Assembly (NCBI GenBank): GCA_029269125.1
Contig: JARHXX010000025.1
Span: 1-56,122 of the forward strand
DNA: 56,122 nucleotides
Direction of reading: 5' to 3'
From: Kiritimatiellaeota bacterium B1221
GTDB lineage: Bacteria; Verrucomicrobiota; Kiritimatiellia; SS1-B-03-39; UBA6053
The translations under genes were made by a program, and so were the position numbers. Position 1 is the stretch's first letter. Each line of letters opens with the position of its first letter. The notes under the pieces are model-generated. The model worked only from the letters and a program-made list of their open reading frames with translations, made no database searches and had not been told where the DNA came from. Shown here in pieces: positions 8,970-17,273 of this stretch.

Positions 8970-9844
8970 ATTGGTTTTATGGAATTGGCGGACAACAATT
9001 TGGACCGGTTGAGCTCTCTGCATTGTTGAAAATGGTTTCCGAGGGGAAATTAAAGGAAGATGATTTGGTTTGGCATGCCGGAATGGGGGAACAGTGGCAG
9101 GAAGTGAGAAGGGTGCCTGAGCTACAGATACGCTCAACACCTGCACCGAGGCCTCCATCGAGCTTCGTGCCTGCAGATTCACAGCCTGCTGAACCAGAAC
9201 CTGTACGGGAACCCCAAGTGACTCTGATGGACGAGCCTTCCGAAGGCCGACTTGAAAATGCTGAGATTACCCGTCGGGCCCGCGCCTCATTAAAGGGGTT
9301 ATGGGGATTGGGAATTGCCGTCGTGTTATTGCAGATTTTGTTGGTGGGACTGGCAAATAATATCATTCCTGTCATTGCCGGTATGGTTTTGTCGGGTCCT
9401 TTTATGGTGGGCGTTTCAAAAGTCTTTTTGTCGATGGCCCGCAAGCAGCGGACAGAAGTGGGCAAAATGTTTGACGGGTTTCAGTGTTTTGGAAACGCGA
9501 TTGGAACGTATTTGGTCAGTACGATTTTTATTTTTCTGTGGAGTCTTCTGTTCCTGATTCCCGGAATCATTGCCAGCATGTCCTACAGTATGATCTACTT
9601 TATTCTGGTGGATGATCCGAAAAGGGAGCCCGGGGATGTGTTGTCTTTAAGTAAAGACATGATGCAGGGATATAAGTGGCAATTCTTCTGCCTGTATCTT
9701 CGGTTTTTGGGTTGGTCCATCCTGAGTGTGATTTTCACTCTGGGGGTCGGACTGTTTTGGGTCTTCCCTTATATCCAGGCGTCCTCCGCCCATTTTTATG
9801 AAATGGTTCGGAAAAATTACATGGAACAATATTCCGCAACCTGA
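8966..9844 (+). CDS. GYF_2 domain fused to DUF975 membrane protein
   Basis: A 292-residue fusion. Residues 1-50 (MNWFYGIGGQQFGPVELSAL, then LVWHAGMGEQWQEV) match the GYF_2/DUF4339 fold, a small cytoplasmic peptide-binding-like module. A Pro/Glu-rich linker follows (55-90). Then come about four transmembrane segments with the DUF975 pattern LSGPFMVGVSKVFL, LLFLIPGIIASMSYSMIYFIL and LSLSKDMMQGYKWQFF. DUF975 is an integral-membrane family of unknown function, best known in Firmicutes. The ATG at 8966 overlaps the previous stop as ATGA. The partner of the GYF module cannot be inferred from context. Confidence 0.85.
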   Translation: MNWFYGIGGQQFGPVELSALLKMVSEGKLKEDDLVWHAGMGEQWQEVRRVPELQIRSTPAPRPPSSFVPADSQPAEPEPVREPQVTLMDEPSEGRLENAEITRRARASLKGLWGLGIAVVLLQILLVGLANNIIPVIAGMVLSGPFMVGVSKVFLSMARKQRTEVGKMFDGFQCFGNAIGTYLVSTIFIFLWSLLFLIPGIIASMSYSMIYFILVDDPKREPGDVLSLSKDMMQGYKWQFFCLYLRFLGWSILSVIFTLGVGLFWVFPYIQASSAHFYEMVRKNYMEQYSAT

Positions 9845-9871
9845 ATTTTCTGTTTAAACTGGAGATCCATT

Positions 9872-10795
9872 ATGCCCGCAACCCATATTTCAAGAACCAT
9901 TCACATCGCCGCAGCCCCGGAAGACGTATTCGCGAAAATTTTAGATTTCCGTCAGTGGCCCGCCTGGTCTCCTTGGATTATCGTGGAACCGGAGACAAAG
10001 CTGACTTTCCCGGAGGGTGGGAATTCTTATGAATGGAAAGGGGAGTTGATTGGTGCGGGGCGTATTACCAAAGTGGCGTCGTCTGTTCCCGATCGTTTAG
10101 AGTGTAAACTTGAGATTTCCAAACCCTGGAAAAGTGTATCGGAAGTGTTTTTTCAATGTAAAGCTGTTGAAGGGGGCTGCGAGGTGACCTGGATCATGAA
10201 TGGCAAATTGCCTTTGGTCATGTTTTGGATGAAGGGGATGATGGAAACCTTGGTCGGCATGGATTATATGCGAGGTTTGACCATGTTGAAGGAGCTCTGC
10301 GAAACCGGGAGTGTTCCTTCAGCCATCGAAGCCTTGGGGGAAGAAGCGTTTGCGGGCCGGAGCTATGTGGGGGTCACGACGGAGTGTAAGATCCCTGAAA
10401 TCGGGATAAAAATGGGGGCGGATTTCGCGAAAATTGAACCCCTGGTCAGCCAGTATGAGGTGGATGAATCCAACCCGCCGTTTTCCATTTACGAAAAATG
10501 GAATATGCGTAAGTCGGATGTTCAATATAGCGTGGGAGTGGCCGTCCCTGAGGTCCCTGCAGATTTGCCGGATGGATTTATTTCAGGACAAATTCCCGAA
10601 GGCAAAATTTTTGTGATCAGGCACACCGGTCCGTATCGCCATCTTGGAAATGCCTGGGCTTTAGGCATGATCTTAAGCCGCACTAAAAAGTTTCAACCGC
10701 GCAAAGGCGCATACCCCTTTGAACTTTATATGAATGATCCCCGGAAGACAGAGGAGAAAGATCTGGTGGTCCACATCTGTTTTCCGATGGTGTAA
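9872..10795 (+). CDS. SRPBCC domain fused to GyrI-like effector-binding domain
   Basis: A 307-residue cytosolic two-domain protein. Residues 1-145 form an SRPBCC/polyketide-cyclase-like domain (ISRTIHIAAAPEDVFAKILD, FRQWPAWSPW). Residues 155-307 form a GyrI/AraC effector-binding domain (GVTTECKIPEIG, VIRHTGPYRHLGNAW, PFELYMNDPRKTEEKDLVVH). Both folds bind small hydrophobic ligands, but no DNA-binding part is present, so it is not a regulator in the usual sense. GyrI-like domains elsewhere sequester or hydrolyse small toxins. The start ATG has GGAG nine bases upstream. Ligand unknown. Confidence 0.85.
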   Translation: MPATHISRTIHIAAAPEDVFAKILDFRQWPAWSPWIIVEPETKLTFPEGGNSYEWKGELIGAGRITKVASSVPDRLECKLEISKPWKSVSEVFFQCKAVEGGCEVTWIMNGKLPLVMFWMKGMMETLVGMDYMRGLTMLKELCETGSVPSAIEALGEEAFAGRSYVGVTTECKIPEIGIKMGADFAKIEPLVSQYEVDESNPPFSIYEKWNMRKSDVQYSVGVAVPEVPADLPDGFISGQIPEGKIFVIRHTGPYRHLGNAWALGMILSRTKKFQPRKGAYPFELYMNDPRKTEEKDLVVHICFPMV

Positions 10796-11090
10796 ATGGC
10801 TGCCATTGGATAAGAGGGCTGAGGGCATCCCTGCCCGACATGGTTGAGTTTTTTTGCTTTTAAAAAGAAGGATGCCCAGACCGCTTCGGTCCTGTCACCC
10901 CCCTGCCTTCGCGTGCGGTTCGGGAGAGGGCTTGCTACACGTTTTTGAGAGAATTTCAGATGCATCGATGATTTGTGCGAACAGAAGTTTGTCACGAAAA
11001 CCACGGAAAGGAACACCACCCCCAAACCCCCTTTGGAATTCCGTTTCAAATGAGGGCGTGTGGGCCGCATGCAGGAGAACCGGATACCCA
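10796..11090. other. Spacer without gene
   Basis: No supported gene. The stretch 10866-10910 is a C-rich block (CCGCTTCGGTCCTGTCACCC) resembling, on the opposite strand, part of the spacer at 28774-28840. At 10993-11015 is a phrase CACGAAAACCACGGAAAGG. Both look like degenerate interspersed spacer sequence. Confidence 0.5.
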
Positions 11091-11120
11091 AAAACCCCGA
11101 TCCTTTCAGATCGGGGTTTT
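11091..11120 (-). terminator. Terminator of the TonB receptor gene (possibly bidirectional)
   Basis: AAAACCCCGAT (11091-11101) pairs perfectly with ATCGGGGTTTT (11110-11120) over an 8-base loop. It lies 14 bases beyond the receptor stop and has A and T runs on both ends, so it could also stop transcription coming from the left. Confidence 0.85.
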
Positions 11121-11133
11121 GTTTGGAGGCGCT

Positions 11134-13239
11134 TTAGTAAAGCCATTCCCAGGTGATGCCAAACTGGGCGGGATCGCCTTTGGTGGTCCAGAGCTTACTG
11201 GGGTAATCCGGTGGCTCGTTTCCGAAGTAATATCCGCGGGTATCGTAATCGGTATCAAAGATATTCCGTCCCCACAGGCTGAGGGTCCATTTTTCCGTGC
11301 GGTAGGCAAGGGTGAGGTTCACCAATTCGTAGGGGTTTGAAGTGATGTTGTGGCTGTCGGAGAAGTAGTAGGAATCCACGCCTTCAATCGCCACCTGGGT
11401 GAACCATTTTTCCGTCCAGTTCATCCGCAAGCCGGTTCGATACGTGTAGTTCGGGGCGTAGGGTTGTTCGCGTCCCTCCACATTTAAATTCCCTCCGGCG
11501 TCTTCGAAATCCGAGTATTCGGTTTCCAGCAGTCCGAGGCTGGCAAAGAGTTCGAGCTGTTGGCTGAGGGGCGCTTGCAGTTCAATTTCCGCACCGTAGT
11601 TACTGCCTTCTGCGGCATTGTCGGTGTAGAAAGTGAAGCTGGTGGGGTCGGCGGGGTTGGGCTGAATGGAGGTGCCGATCTGCAGATCCCGTCGCCACAT
11701 GTAGAAAACGGTCAGGTTCAGGTATCCGCGTCCTTCCGCCCAGTTCTGACGTAAGCCGGTTTCCAGGTTCCATAAAGTTTCCGGATCATAAATCCGTTGG
11801 TCCGCACTCAGGTTGGGATTGGAATTGACCCCGCCGCCTTTGAATCCGCGACTGGCGCCAATGAATACCCGTCGGTCCTGATCCAGTTCCGCTTCCAAGG
11901 CGACCCGTCCGCCGTACATCCAGTCGGAAACATCATCCGAAACGCCATCACTGTCACTGTAATCGCTGGAGCGATTTTCAATGCGCAGGGAGGTGACCAG
12001 ATCAATATGCTGATCGATCGCGGTGGTGAGTTGTCCGTAGCCACCGAGGGTCAGCGCCTCGTAATCACTGTTTAAACTGCTGAAGCCGACGTATTCATCT
12101 TTTTCTTCCAACCAGTTGACCACGAGACCGGTGCTCCAGTCGCTTTTGCCTCCCCACAATCCTTCTCCCTTTTTGTTTTGGAAGCGGAATTCCTGTCCAA
12201 TTTGATCGCGATCGCGATCCAGCTGTTCGGTGAAGGAGTAGCGGTATCCTTCAACGCTGGGATCAAAATAATAGGGGGCGGCGGCCCAAAATTCATCATT
12301 TCCCCAGTCGGCATCATATCCGTATCCGCTGCTGGCCATGCTGCCTGAAGTGATGCTGATAAGGTCGAAGCTGTCGAAGTTTTCATAGGTGGAACGTAAA
12401 GAGGCTCCCAGCAAAGACAGGGTGTCTTCACCCGGTTCATCTGTATAAGTGGTGAAGCCGTCGCCAGTGGTGGCAAAGGTGTCGTAGCCATTGCGCTGGT
12501 CACTGCCCATAAGGGTAAACTGATGACTTTGACTGGTCATGGGGGTATACAAAAACTGAATGCGGCCAAAAGCTTCCTGACGGCGGTTGGTGTTGTCTTC
12601 CTCCAGGTAAACATTTTCCCGGTAGCCGTTTTGTCGGCTCATGAAAAAGCTGGCCCGGTAAAAAAGTTCGTCATTCATGAGGCTCCAGGGTCCGCCCGTT
12701 GCGAAACCTGCTTCAAAAAGGTCGTCGGTTCCCACGCTAAACTGAAAACGGTTTTCAGGAAGCGGGGCGGGCGGGGCGCTGTTGATAATCATGGCACCGG
12801 CCAGAGCGCGGCTGCCATAAAGGGTGGCCTGGGGACCCCGAAGCACGTCTACGGACTGAACGTCAAATAAGCTGACGGCTCCCGCGAGACCGGAAAGGTC
12901 AATGTCATCCATGAACACGCCCACGGAAAAGTTGGGAGGACCTTCACCGGAAAATTGGCTGCGTTCACCCACGCCGCGGAGTTGCAGGTAACGGGGGCGG
13001 GAGGTGGCACCCGCATAGGTCAAATTGGGAACCATGCCCAAACTGTCCTGCAGGTGATGGGCCTGAGCATCTTCAAAGTCTTCCACGGACAGGCGGGTGT
13101 TGCTGGTGCTGAAGGTGGGGAGGCTATTGTCAGTAGGATCGCTGGAAACCACCAAGGGGGCCATTTCTGTGGTTTCCGTTTGCTGTGCCTGCAAGAGCAG
13201 GGGAAGAGTAAGCGCCAAAACTAAGAGTCGTTTTTTCAT
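11134..13239 (-). CDS. TonB-dependent outer-membrane receptor, riboswitch-controlled, probable thiamin-compound uptake
   Basis: A 701-residue receptor with a signal peptide (MKKRLLVLALTLPLLLQAQ), a plug domain (about 25-165; RYLQLRGVGERSQF, VDVLRGPQATLYGS) and a 22-strand-type barrel ending FGITWEWLY with a terminal aromatic residue. TonB-ExbB-ExbD-driven receptors import scarce substrates across the outer membrane. Its leader holds a canonical TPP riboswitch, 62 bases upstream of the ATG. The established link of that aptamer with thiamin metabolism suggests uptake of thiamin, its phosphates or precursors; without the riboswitch it would look like a siderophore receptor. No inner-membrane transporter or thiamin gene is adjacent. 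Transcription ends at the hairpin at 11091-11120. Confidence 0.92.
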   Translation of the reverse strand: MKKRLLVLALTLPLLLQAQQTETTEMAPLVVSSDPTDNSLPTFSTSNTRLSVEDFEDAQAHHLQDSLGMVPNLTYAGATSRPRYLQLRGVGERSQFSGEGPPNFSVGVFMDDIDLSGLAGAVSLFDVQSVDVLRGPQATLYGSRALAGAMIINSAPPAPLPENRFQFSVGTDDLFEAGFATGGPWSLMNDELFYRASFFMSRQNGYRENVYLEEDNTNRRQEAFGRIQFLYTPMTSQSHQFTLMGSDQRNGYDTFATTGDGFTTYTDEPGEDTLSLLGASLRSTYENFDSFDLISITSGSMASSGYGYDADWGNDEFWAAAPYYFDPSVEGYRYSFTEQLDRDRDQIGQEFRFQNKKGEGLWGGKSDWSTGLVVNWLEEKDEYVGFSSLNSDYEALTLGGYGQLTTAIDQHIDLVTSLRIENRSSDYSDSDGVSDDVSDWMYGGRVALEAELDQDRRVFIGASRGFKGGGVNSNPNLSADQRIYDPETLWNLETGLRQNWAEGRGYLNLTVFYMWRRDLQIGTSIQPNPADPTSFTFYTDNAAEGSNYGAEIELQAPLSQQLELFASLGLLETEYSDFEDAGGNLNVEGREQPYAPNYTYRTGLRMNWTEKWFTQVAIEGVDSYYFSDSHNITSNPYELVNLTLAYRTEKWTLSLWGRNIFDTDYDTRGYYFGNEPPDYPSKLWTTKGDPAQFGITWEWLY

Positions 13240-13301
13240 GTTGGATTTTCGTTTTCAGGTTAATGCCCGGCACGACGAAAAAAATGAAAATGCGATTGCT
13301 G

Positions 13302-13396
13302 GCACCCATTCCTACGCCGGTATCATCCGGATCAGGTTCGTGGGTTTAGCAAGCTATTGCAGTCTCAGACCTTCAGTCAGGTCACCCCATGGATGC
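13302..13396 (-). promoter_or_regulatory. TPP (thiamin pyrophosphate) riboswitch
   Basis: On the minus strand the leader contains the two hallmark blocks of the THI element: CTGAGA (plus coordinates 13363-13368) and ACCTGATCCGGATGATACC continuing GGCGTAGG (13311-13337). Stem P1 forms from GCATCCAT (13389-13396) and ATGGGTGC (13302-13309) with one G-U pair. Between the arms, GACCT and AGGTC flank the P3-like stem. High TPP normally lowers expression. The remaining 62 bases to the receptor ATG hold no obvious terminator with a T tract, so control at translation is more likely; that part is inference. Confidence 0.95.
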
Positions 13397-13538
13397 GTTT
13401 CCCATAGTTCTGTGGAAAGAAAGAGTCAAGCGTAACACAGAGAATTGTGTCTGTGATAGAGCAGCGTTTTAACGCGGCTCTCAACCGGAGGGGGCAACGG
13501 AAATCCCGCGGTTGTATCTTTTCCAACAGCACCGAGAT

Positions 13539-13586
13539 ACAAAAAAGGGGAGGCGTCGTTTCTTCAGAAACGTTTTGCCTCCCCTT
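13539..13586 (-). terminator. Terminator of the PEP-CTERM-like gene
   Basis: On the minus strand AAGGGGAGGC and its complement (plus 13545-13554 and 13577-13586) form a strong stem with a second inner stem GAAACG/CGTTTC, followed by a T run (plus 13541-13546 is A6). It lies 21 bases after the stop at 13607. Confidence 0.85.
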
Positions 13587-13606
13587 CGCTTAAAAGGTGA
13601 AAGAAA

Positions 13607-14209
13607 TTACTTTTGCCGACGTTTCCCCCGAATCAGAAAAAGGACTCCCAAACCGAAGAGCATGGTCAAAAAACTGGTGGCTTCGGGGATAGCCACGGGG
13701 GTGAGGTCCACCGTGTAGCCACTTGTATTCGCATGAAAGGATGTATCGTAAATCAACCCCGAGACAGGCGTCTCGGGCAAGGTGAAGTTATCGTATCCAA
13801 AGGCATCGAGAACCAGTGTGCCGCCCGCCACCGTAAATCCGTATTCGTTGCTGAATCCGTTTTTATTTCCGAAACCGACAATATTTCCGACATTCGGGGT
13901 GCCACTGTCGGTAAAGAGCCGGTTCACCAGACTGTCCGAAATGGCGGCACCCGTTTGGTCAAAAAGGGTGTTTGAGACCACTGCGCTGGTGGGTTGCCCA
14001 GAGGCGGCACCCGTAAAAAAGATGCCGTGAAAATCCGAAACATTTCCGGAGCTGTAATGGGCAGCCCCTGGAGATAACGGGGTGCTTTGCCCGGGTAGAA
14101 CTTCGAAGGTGAAGAGGTTCCCGCTGTTACTGATTAAAATATTTCCGAAAATCGGCAGGCCGACAAGGAAAAGGAGACTACATACAATTTTTTTACCTGA
14201 AGTGTTCAT
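13607..14209 (-). CDS. PEP-CTERM-like sorted surface protein
   Basis: A 200-residue exported protein. A signal peptide (residues 1-22, KKIVCSLLFLVGLPIFG) is followed by a Ser/Gly/Asn/Thr-rich, Cys-free beta-type region. The C-terminus is tripartite: IPEATSF, a hydrophobic stretch LTMLFGLGVLFLI and a basic tail RGKRRQK. This matches PEP-CTERM sorting signals except that the third motif residue is Ala (PEA, not PEP). Such tails are processed by exosortase in bacteria that make exopolysaccharide; no exosortase lies in the window. It is preceded, 56 bases upstream on the same strand, by a LuxR-type regulator. Its function is unknown. Confidence 0.8.
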   Translation of the reverse strand: MNTSGKKIVCSLLFLVGLPIFGNILISNSGNLFTFEVLPGQSTPLSPGAAHYSSGNVSDFHGIFFTGAASGQPTSAVVSNTLFDQTGAAISDSLVNRLFTDSGTPNVGNIVGFGNKNGFSNEYGFTVAGGTLVLDAFGYDNFTLPETPVSGLIYDTSFHANTSGYTVDLTPVAIPEATSFLTMLFGLGVLFLIRGKRRQK

Positions 14210-14265
14210 AGGCTGCGAATATATGATAACTGCAATTATATCCGCAATACCTCTTTCGGGGGGGC

Positions 14266-15111
14266 TCAGACCTTTTCAGGCTGGGGGAGCACTCCCCGCA
14301 TGGAAATCTGTTTGTAGGGTAAATCCCGCTTGAGGGGGCGGGTCTGATCCTTCCGGGCCCTACACATGGCCCAGAGGGAGGCGGACAGCCGGTTGGGTGA
14401 ATTGGTTTTGGCCAAAATCCGCTTTACGTGTTCTTTGACGGTGTTGAGTTGAATATTCAGAATCATCCCGATTTCCTCATTCGTTTTCCCATGGGTCATC
14501 AGGGCCAGGACTTCGGATTCACGGATACTCAAGCCGCCACGGCAAAGGGAGGCCGGATCCGGCAGAGGATCCGCAAGCCGGCTGCGGGATTTGGCTAAAT
14601 TTCGGGCACTGCCCAGCAGAGATTGGGCAAGCGTCAGCAGATTTCGCTCTTCCACGGTGTAGTCCGCAGCTCTGGAGCGCTCAATGCCAAAGAATGAAAT
14701 TTCACCCTCAACCCCGGGCACATAGATGGCACAGTGATCATCGATACCCAAAGGTTTATAAACTTCTGCAAAAATATCCATCTGATGGAATTGGCGGCGG
14801 GAGAAAAAATCACTGCGTGTAAAGGGTTTTCCGCCGTTTACGGTGTGATCCCAATTATAGAGCGGATACTTTGACATCAGTGCGGAATAGGCTTCCATGG
14901 CCTGTTCAAATCCCGGAGCCATTTGACTGAGCCTGGTTTCCAGCACATCCGTACCTACTTTGAAGGTACCGAAAAATACAAACTCACACGGCGCGATTTT
15001 CTCAAGAAAAGCAAAAGCCCGCTCTGCATAGTTTCCCAGGCCAATATCCGGCTTGAGAAATTCTTCGGAGGCTCTGCAATAGACCGTTAATTGATGAGAG
15101 GACAGCTGCAT
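14266..15111 (-). CDS. LuxR-family transcriptional regulator
   Basis: A 281-residue protein. The N-terminal 170 residues form a putative sensor region with GAF-like spacing (HCAIYVPGVEGEISFFGIER) but no recognised ligand motif. Residues 194-246 form a LuxR/GerE helix-turn-helix: LSIRESEVLALMTHGKTNEE, then IGMILNIQLNTVKEHVKRIL. The C-terminal tail is basic. No receiver domain is present, so it is not a classical response regulator. It starts with ATG at 15111 and ends 56 bases before the PEP-CTERM-like gene, its probable target or operon partner. No autoinducer synthase is nearby. Confidence 0.88.
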   Translation of the reverse strand: MQLSSHQLTVYCRASEEFLKPDIGLGNYAERAFAFLEKIAPCEFVFFGTFKVGTDVLETRLSQMAPGFEQAMEAYSALMSKYPLYNWDHTVNGGKPFTRSDFFSRRQFHQMDIFAEVYKPLGIDDHCAIYVPGVEGEISFFGIERSRAADYTVEERNLLTLAQSLLGSARNLAKSRSRLADPLPDPASLCRGGLSIRESEVLALMTHGKTNEEIGMILNIQLNTVKEHVKRILAKTNSPNRLSASLWAMCRARKDQTRPLKRDLPYKQISMRGVLPQPEKV

Positions 15112-15269
15112 TACGCGGAAATCCCCTAAGCATATATACAGGGCCCGTCAAGCAGGACTGGCGGTTTAGCCTTATGAAAAATGAGAGTTGGATAGTCTGT
15201 GTCTATGTTGGAGCCGGGGTGATTTTGTAAGGTCTTTCTGCTTTTAAGTGGGTGGGATAAGCTGAAAGC

Positions 15270-15971
15270 CTAGGATACTTTCCAAACGCTGGCCTGGGCG
15301 ACCGTAAACTGGGCGCGGCGTTCGTGGTCTCTGAGCACGAAGGGCATTTCCAGCACTTCGAGATTTGTGCACCAGGGATTCAGGTGTTGATGCAGACCTT
15401 CGAGGGTGGGCCACAGCCATTTATCCCGGGGAGTAAAGGCTTCATCCCAGCTGCAGGGGGTGGTGAAGAGGAGCACGGACCCAGGGCGGGTAATCTTTTT
15501 GAGTTGTTCCAGGCAAGCCGCGGGATCGGGGAGTCGGCACAAGAGATTTGCCATCAAAACCGCATCAAAACTTCCTAAGTCATCCGGCAGATGACAGGCA
15601 TCACCGGTTTGAAACCTTGGAGGATTTTTCCGAGGTTCGGAAGAGGGGGTATAGATGTGTTCCGAACTTCGGAACTGGCCCTTGGCTGCGAGTTGATTTG
15701 CGGCGCGGATAAAGGACGCGGAAAAGTCGATGCCCAGCACCTGATGGAATTCGCGGGCCAAGGCAAAGCTGGATCCGCCCACGGCGCAGCCCAGGTCGAG
15801 GGCGGAACCGAAGTGTTCAGAGTGTCCGATCAGTTTCGCGGCGCAGCGTTCAGGGTAACCCACCACCCCCGCGGGGAGCGGGTGGTGGGGGAGGTAGTCC
15901 GGTTCCTGACTCCGGTAATGGAAGTCAAGATACTGACGGAGCAGGGTTTCGGATTCGTAGGAGTCAGGCAA
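15270..15971 (-). CDS. Stand-alone OvoA-C-type methyltransferase (putative 4-mercaptohistidine N1-methyltransferase)
   Basis: A 233-residue SAM-dependent methyltransferase. Motif I is ALDLGCAVGGSSFALA (about 57-72), and SFDAVLMANLLCRLPDPAACL, LFTTPCSWDEAFTPRDKW and FVLRDHERRAQFTVAQASVW follow the pattern of the methyltransferase that forms the C-terminal domain of the ovothiol enzyme OvoA (family TIGR04345 as I recall it). Here it is a separate protein, and no sulfoxide synthase or PLP lyase of ovothiol synthesis is in the window. The chosen start is a TTG at 15971 with AAGGG five bases upstream; it overlaps the end of the M29-like gene by 8 bases. An open frame extends further upstream, but only antiparallel to that gene's coding logic. 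Confidence 0.82.
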   Translation of the reverse strand: MPDSYESETLLRQYLDFHYRSQEPDYLPHHPLPAGVVGYPERCAAKLIGHSEHFGSALDLGCAVGGSSFALAREFHQVLGIDFSASFIRAANQLAAKGQFRSSEHIYTPSSEPRKNPPRFQTGDACHLPDDLGSFDAVLMANLLCRLPDPAACLEQLKKITRPGSVLLFTTPCSWDEAFTPRDKWLWPTLEGLHQHLNPWCTNLEVLEMPFVLRDHERRAQFTVAQASVWKVS

Positions 15972-17148
15972 AGAGACCCTTGAGGAAGGCGGAGGGCTGA
16001 TAGTTTTCGATGATGACTTCCTGTCGATCTCCTTTGAACCAGCGGACTTGGGTGACATCAATACTGGTGGTTTTCTTGGGGTGAAAGAGGATGTCATCGT
16101 GGGAGGCGTTTTGAGCTTCGGCAAACATTTCGGGGACCAGGTGTCCGCCGAGATGGTCACTGCGTCCCGTGGCCACGTGCACGGTGCCGAGGGTTTTTTC
16201 GTCTTGAATATCCGCCCCGCAGAAGGGGAGGATCTGGGTGCCGAGTCCGAGTTCGCCGATTTCACCGGTGACGGGGTCGGAAATTAATTTTGCTTTGTGC
16301 GCTTCTACGGTTTCAGGATTTCCGGAAAGAAATTCCACATCCACGATCCGGCCGCCTTTGACATGCTGCAGGGCGATGGTGTCAGGATCTTCTTCGTATT
16401 GCATGGGGAAAACGCCTTCAGCGCCTTCGGGGACAAAGTACACTTCGCCGGCGGGGAGATTGGCAATGTCGGGATCACGGCCGTGGCAGAGTCCGTGACT
16501 TTTTTGCGCTTCCTGTCCGTTGAGAATAAGCGTCAGGGTATAGGTTTTTCCGGCAATGTTGTAATCAATTTCCACTTTGTCGGCCCGGGTGAGTCCAAGG
16601 CGCATTTTTTCAGCTTCCGCACTGACGGTGTTGTAGTCGACGGAAAGACCGCTTTGCACGATGATGTCATTGAGTCCGTGCATGGTGGATCCGCGGAAGC
16701 CGTACTTTTTGGCGTGGGCGGTGAGCGGAGCGGTGGCGGAGTAATCGCTGGTGCAGAGAATTAAATCATAGGGTTTGTAAACGTCTTCCACCAGATTGAT
16801 TTCATTGCCGTTGACGTCGACAGCGGTTTCGGGCAATTCCAGGTTGCTGCCACCGGTGGTTTTATATGCGTAGAATTCGCCGCCGCTCAGTCCGAGTTTC
16901 TCCAGCAGTCCCTGCCCGTGAAAGGCCTGGTAAAAGACTTCATGGGCTTTTTTCTGAACCGGGTATCCGTCTTCTTTCAGGAAGGCGAAGTCTTTCACTT
17001 TTTCAGGATCATCCAGATCGATGAGCATGCACATTTTGCATCCGTCAATGGGATCGAACACGGTGGACAAAAGTTTTGCGAGATCGAAGGCGGGAAAGGT
17101 CCGATCACCCTGCAAGGTGGGAAAGGTTGTTTCAGTTGTTTGTGTCAT
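15964..17148 (-). CDS. M29 (aminopeptidase T)-like protein
   Basis: A 394-residue cytosolic protein without a signal peptide. The C-terminal half carries the arrangement of M29 metallo-aminopeptidases: NLPAGEVYFVP (Glu235), a GGRIVDVEF strand, GEIGELGLGTQ (Glu299), TLGTVHVATG (His324) and a SHDDILFH block (350-356). These would supply the two-metal site. The N-terminal 200 residues are diverged from characterised aminopeptidases. Translation of the mercaptohistidine-type methyltransferase starts inside its 3' end, so the pair is almost surely co-translated and may share a pathway. Peptidase activity is inferred from motifs; the substrate is unknown. Confidence 0.68.
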   Translation of the reverse strand: MTQTTETTFPTLQGDRTFPAFDLAKLLSTVFDPIDGCKMCMLIDLDDPEKVKDFAFLKEDGYPVQKKAHEVFYQAFHGQGLLEKLGLSGGEFYAYKTTGGSNLELPETAVDVNGNEINLVEDVYKPYDLILCTSDYSATAPLTAHAKKYGFRGSTMHGLNDIIVQSGLSVDYNTVSAEAEKMRLGLTRADKVEIDYNIAGKTYTLTLILNGQEAQKSHGLCHGRDPDIANLPAGEVYFVPEGAEGVFPMQYEEDPDTIALQHVKGGRIVDVEFLSGNPETVEAHKAKLISDPVTGEIGELGLGTQILPFCGADIQDEKTLGTVHVATGRSDHLGGHLVPEMFAEAQNASHDDILFHPKKTTSIDVTQVRWFKGDRQEVIIENYQPSAFLKGLFA

Positions 17149-17273
17149 AATATTTTTAATGGTTGTTCAAGGTGTGAGCATATCCTTCGGTATCATCAAC
17201 AGAACCTTACAGACCTGCAAGGGAAAATGCGTTTGTTTTTGATTTCATGTTCTGTAGCTCTTACAGTTTCGGT

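Noticed and set aside
11134..13239. Siderophore receptor annotation
   Set aside because: The upstream TPP riboswitch gives a more specific and different substrate class; no iron box or siderophore gene is seen.
16297..16764. Plus-strand open frame within the M29-like gene
   Set aside because: Antisense shadow of a gene with clear protein motifs; GC-biased codon positions open the opposite frame.
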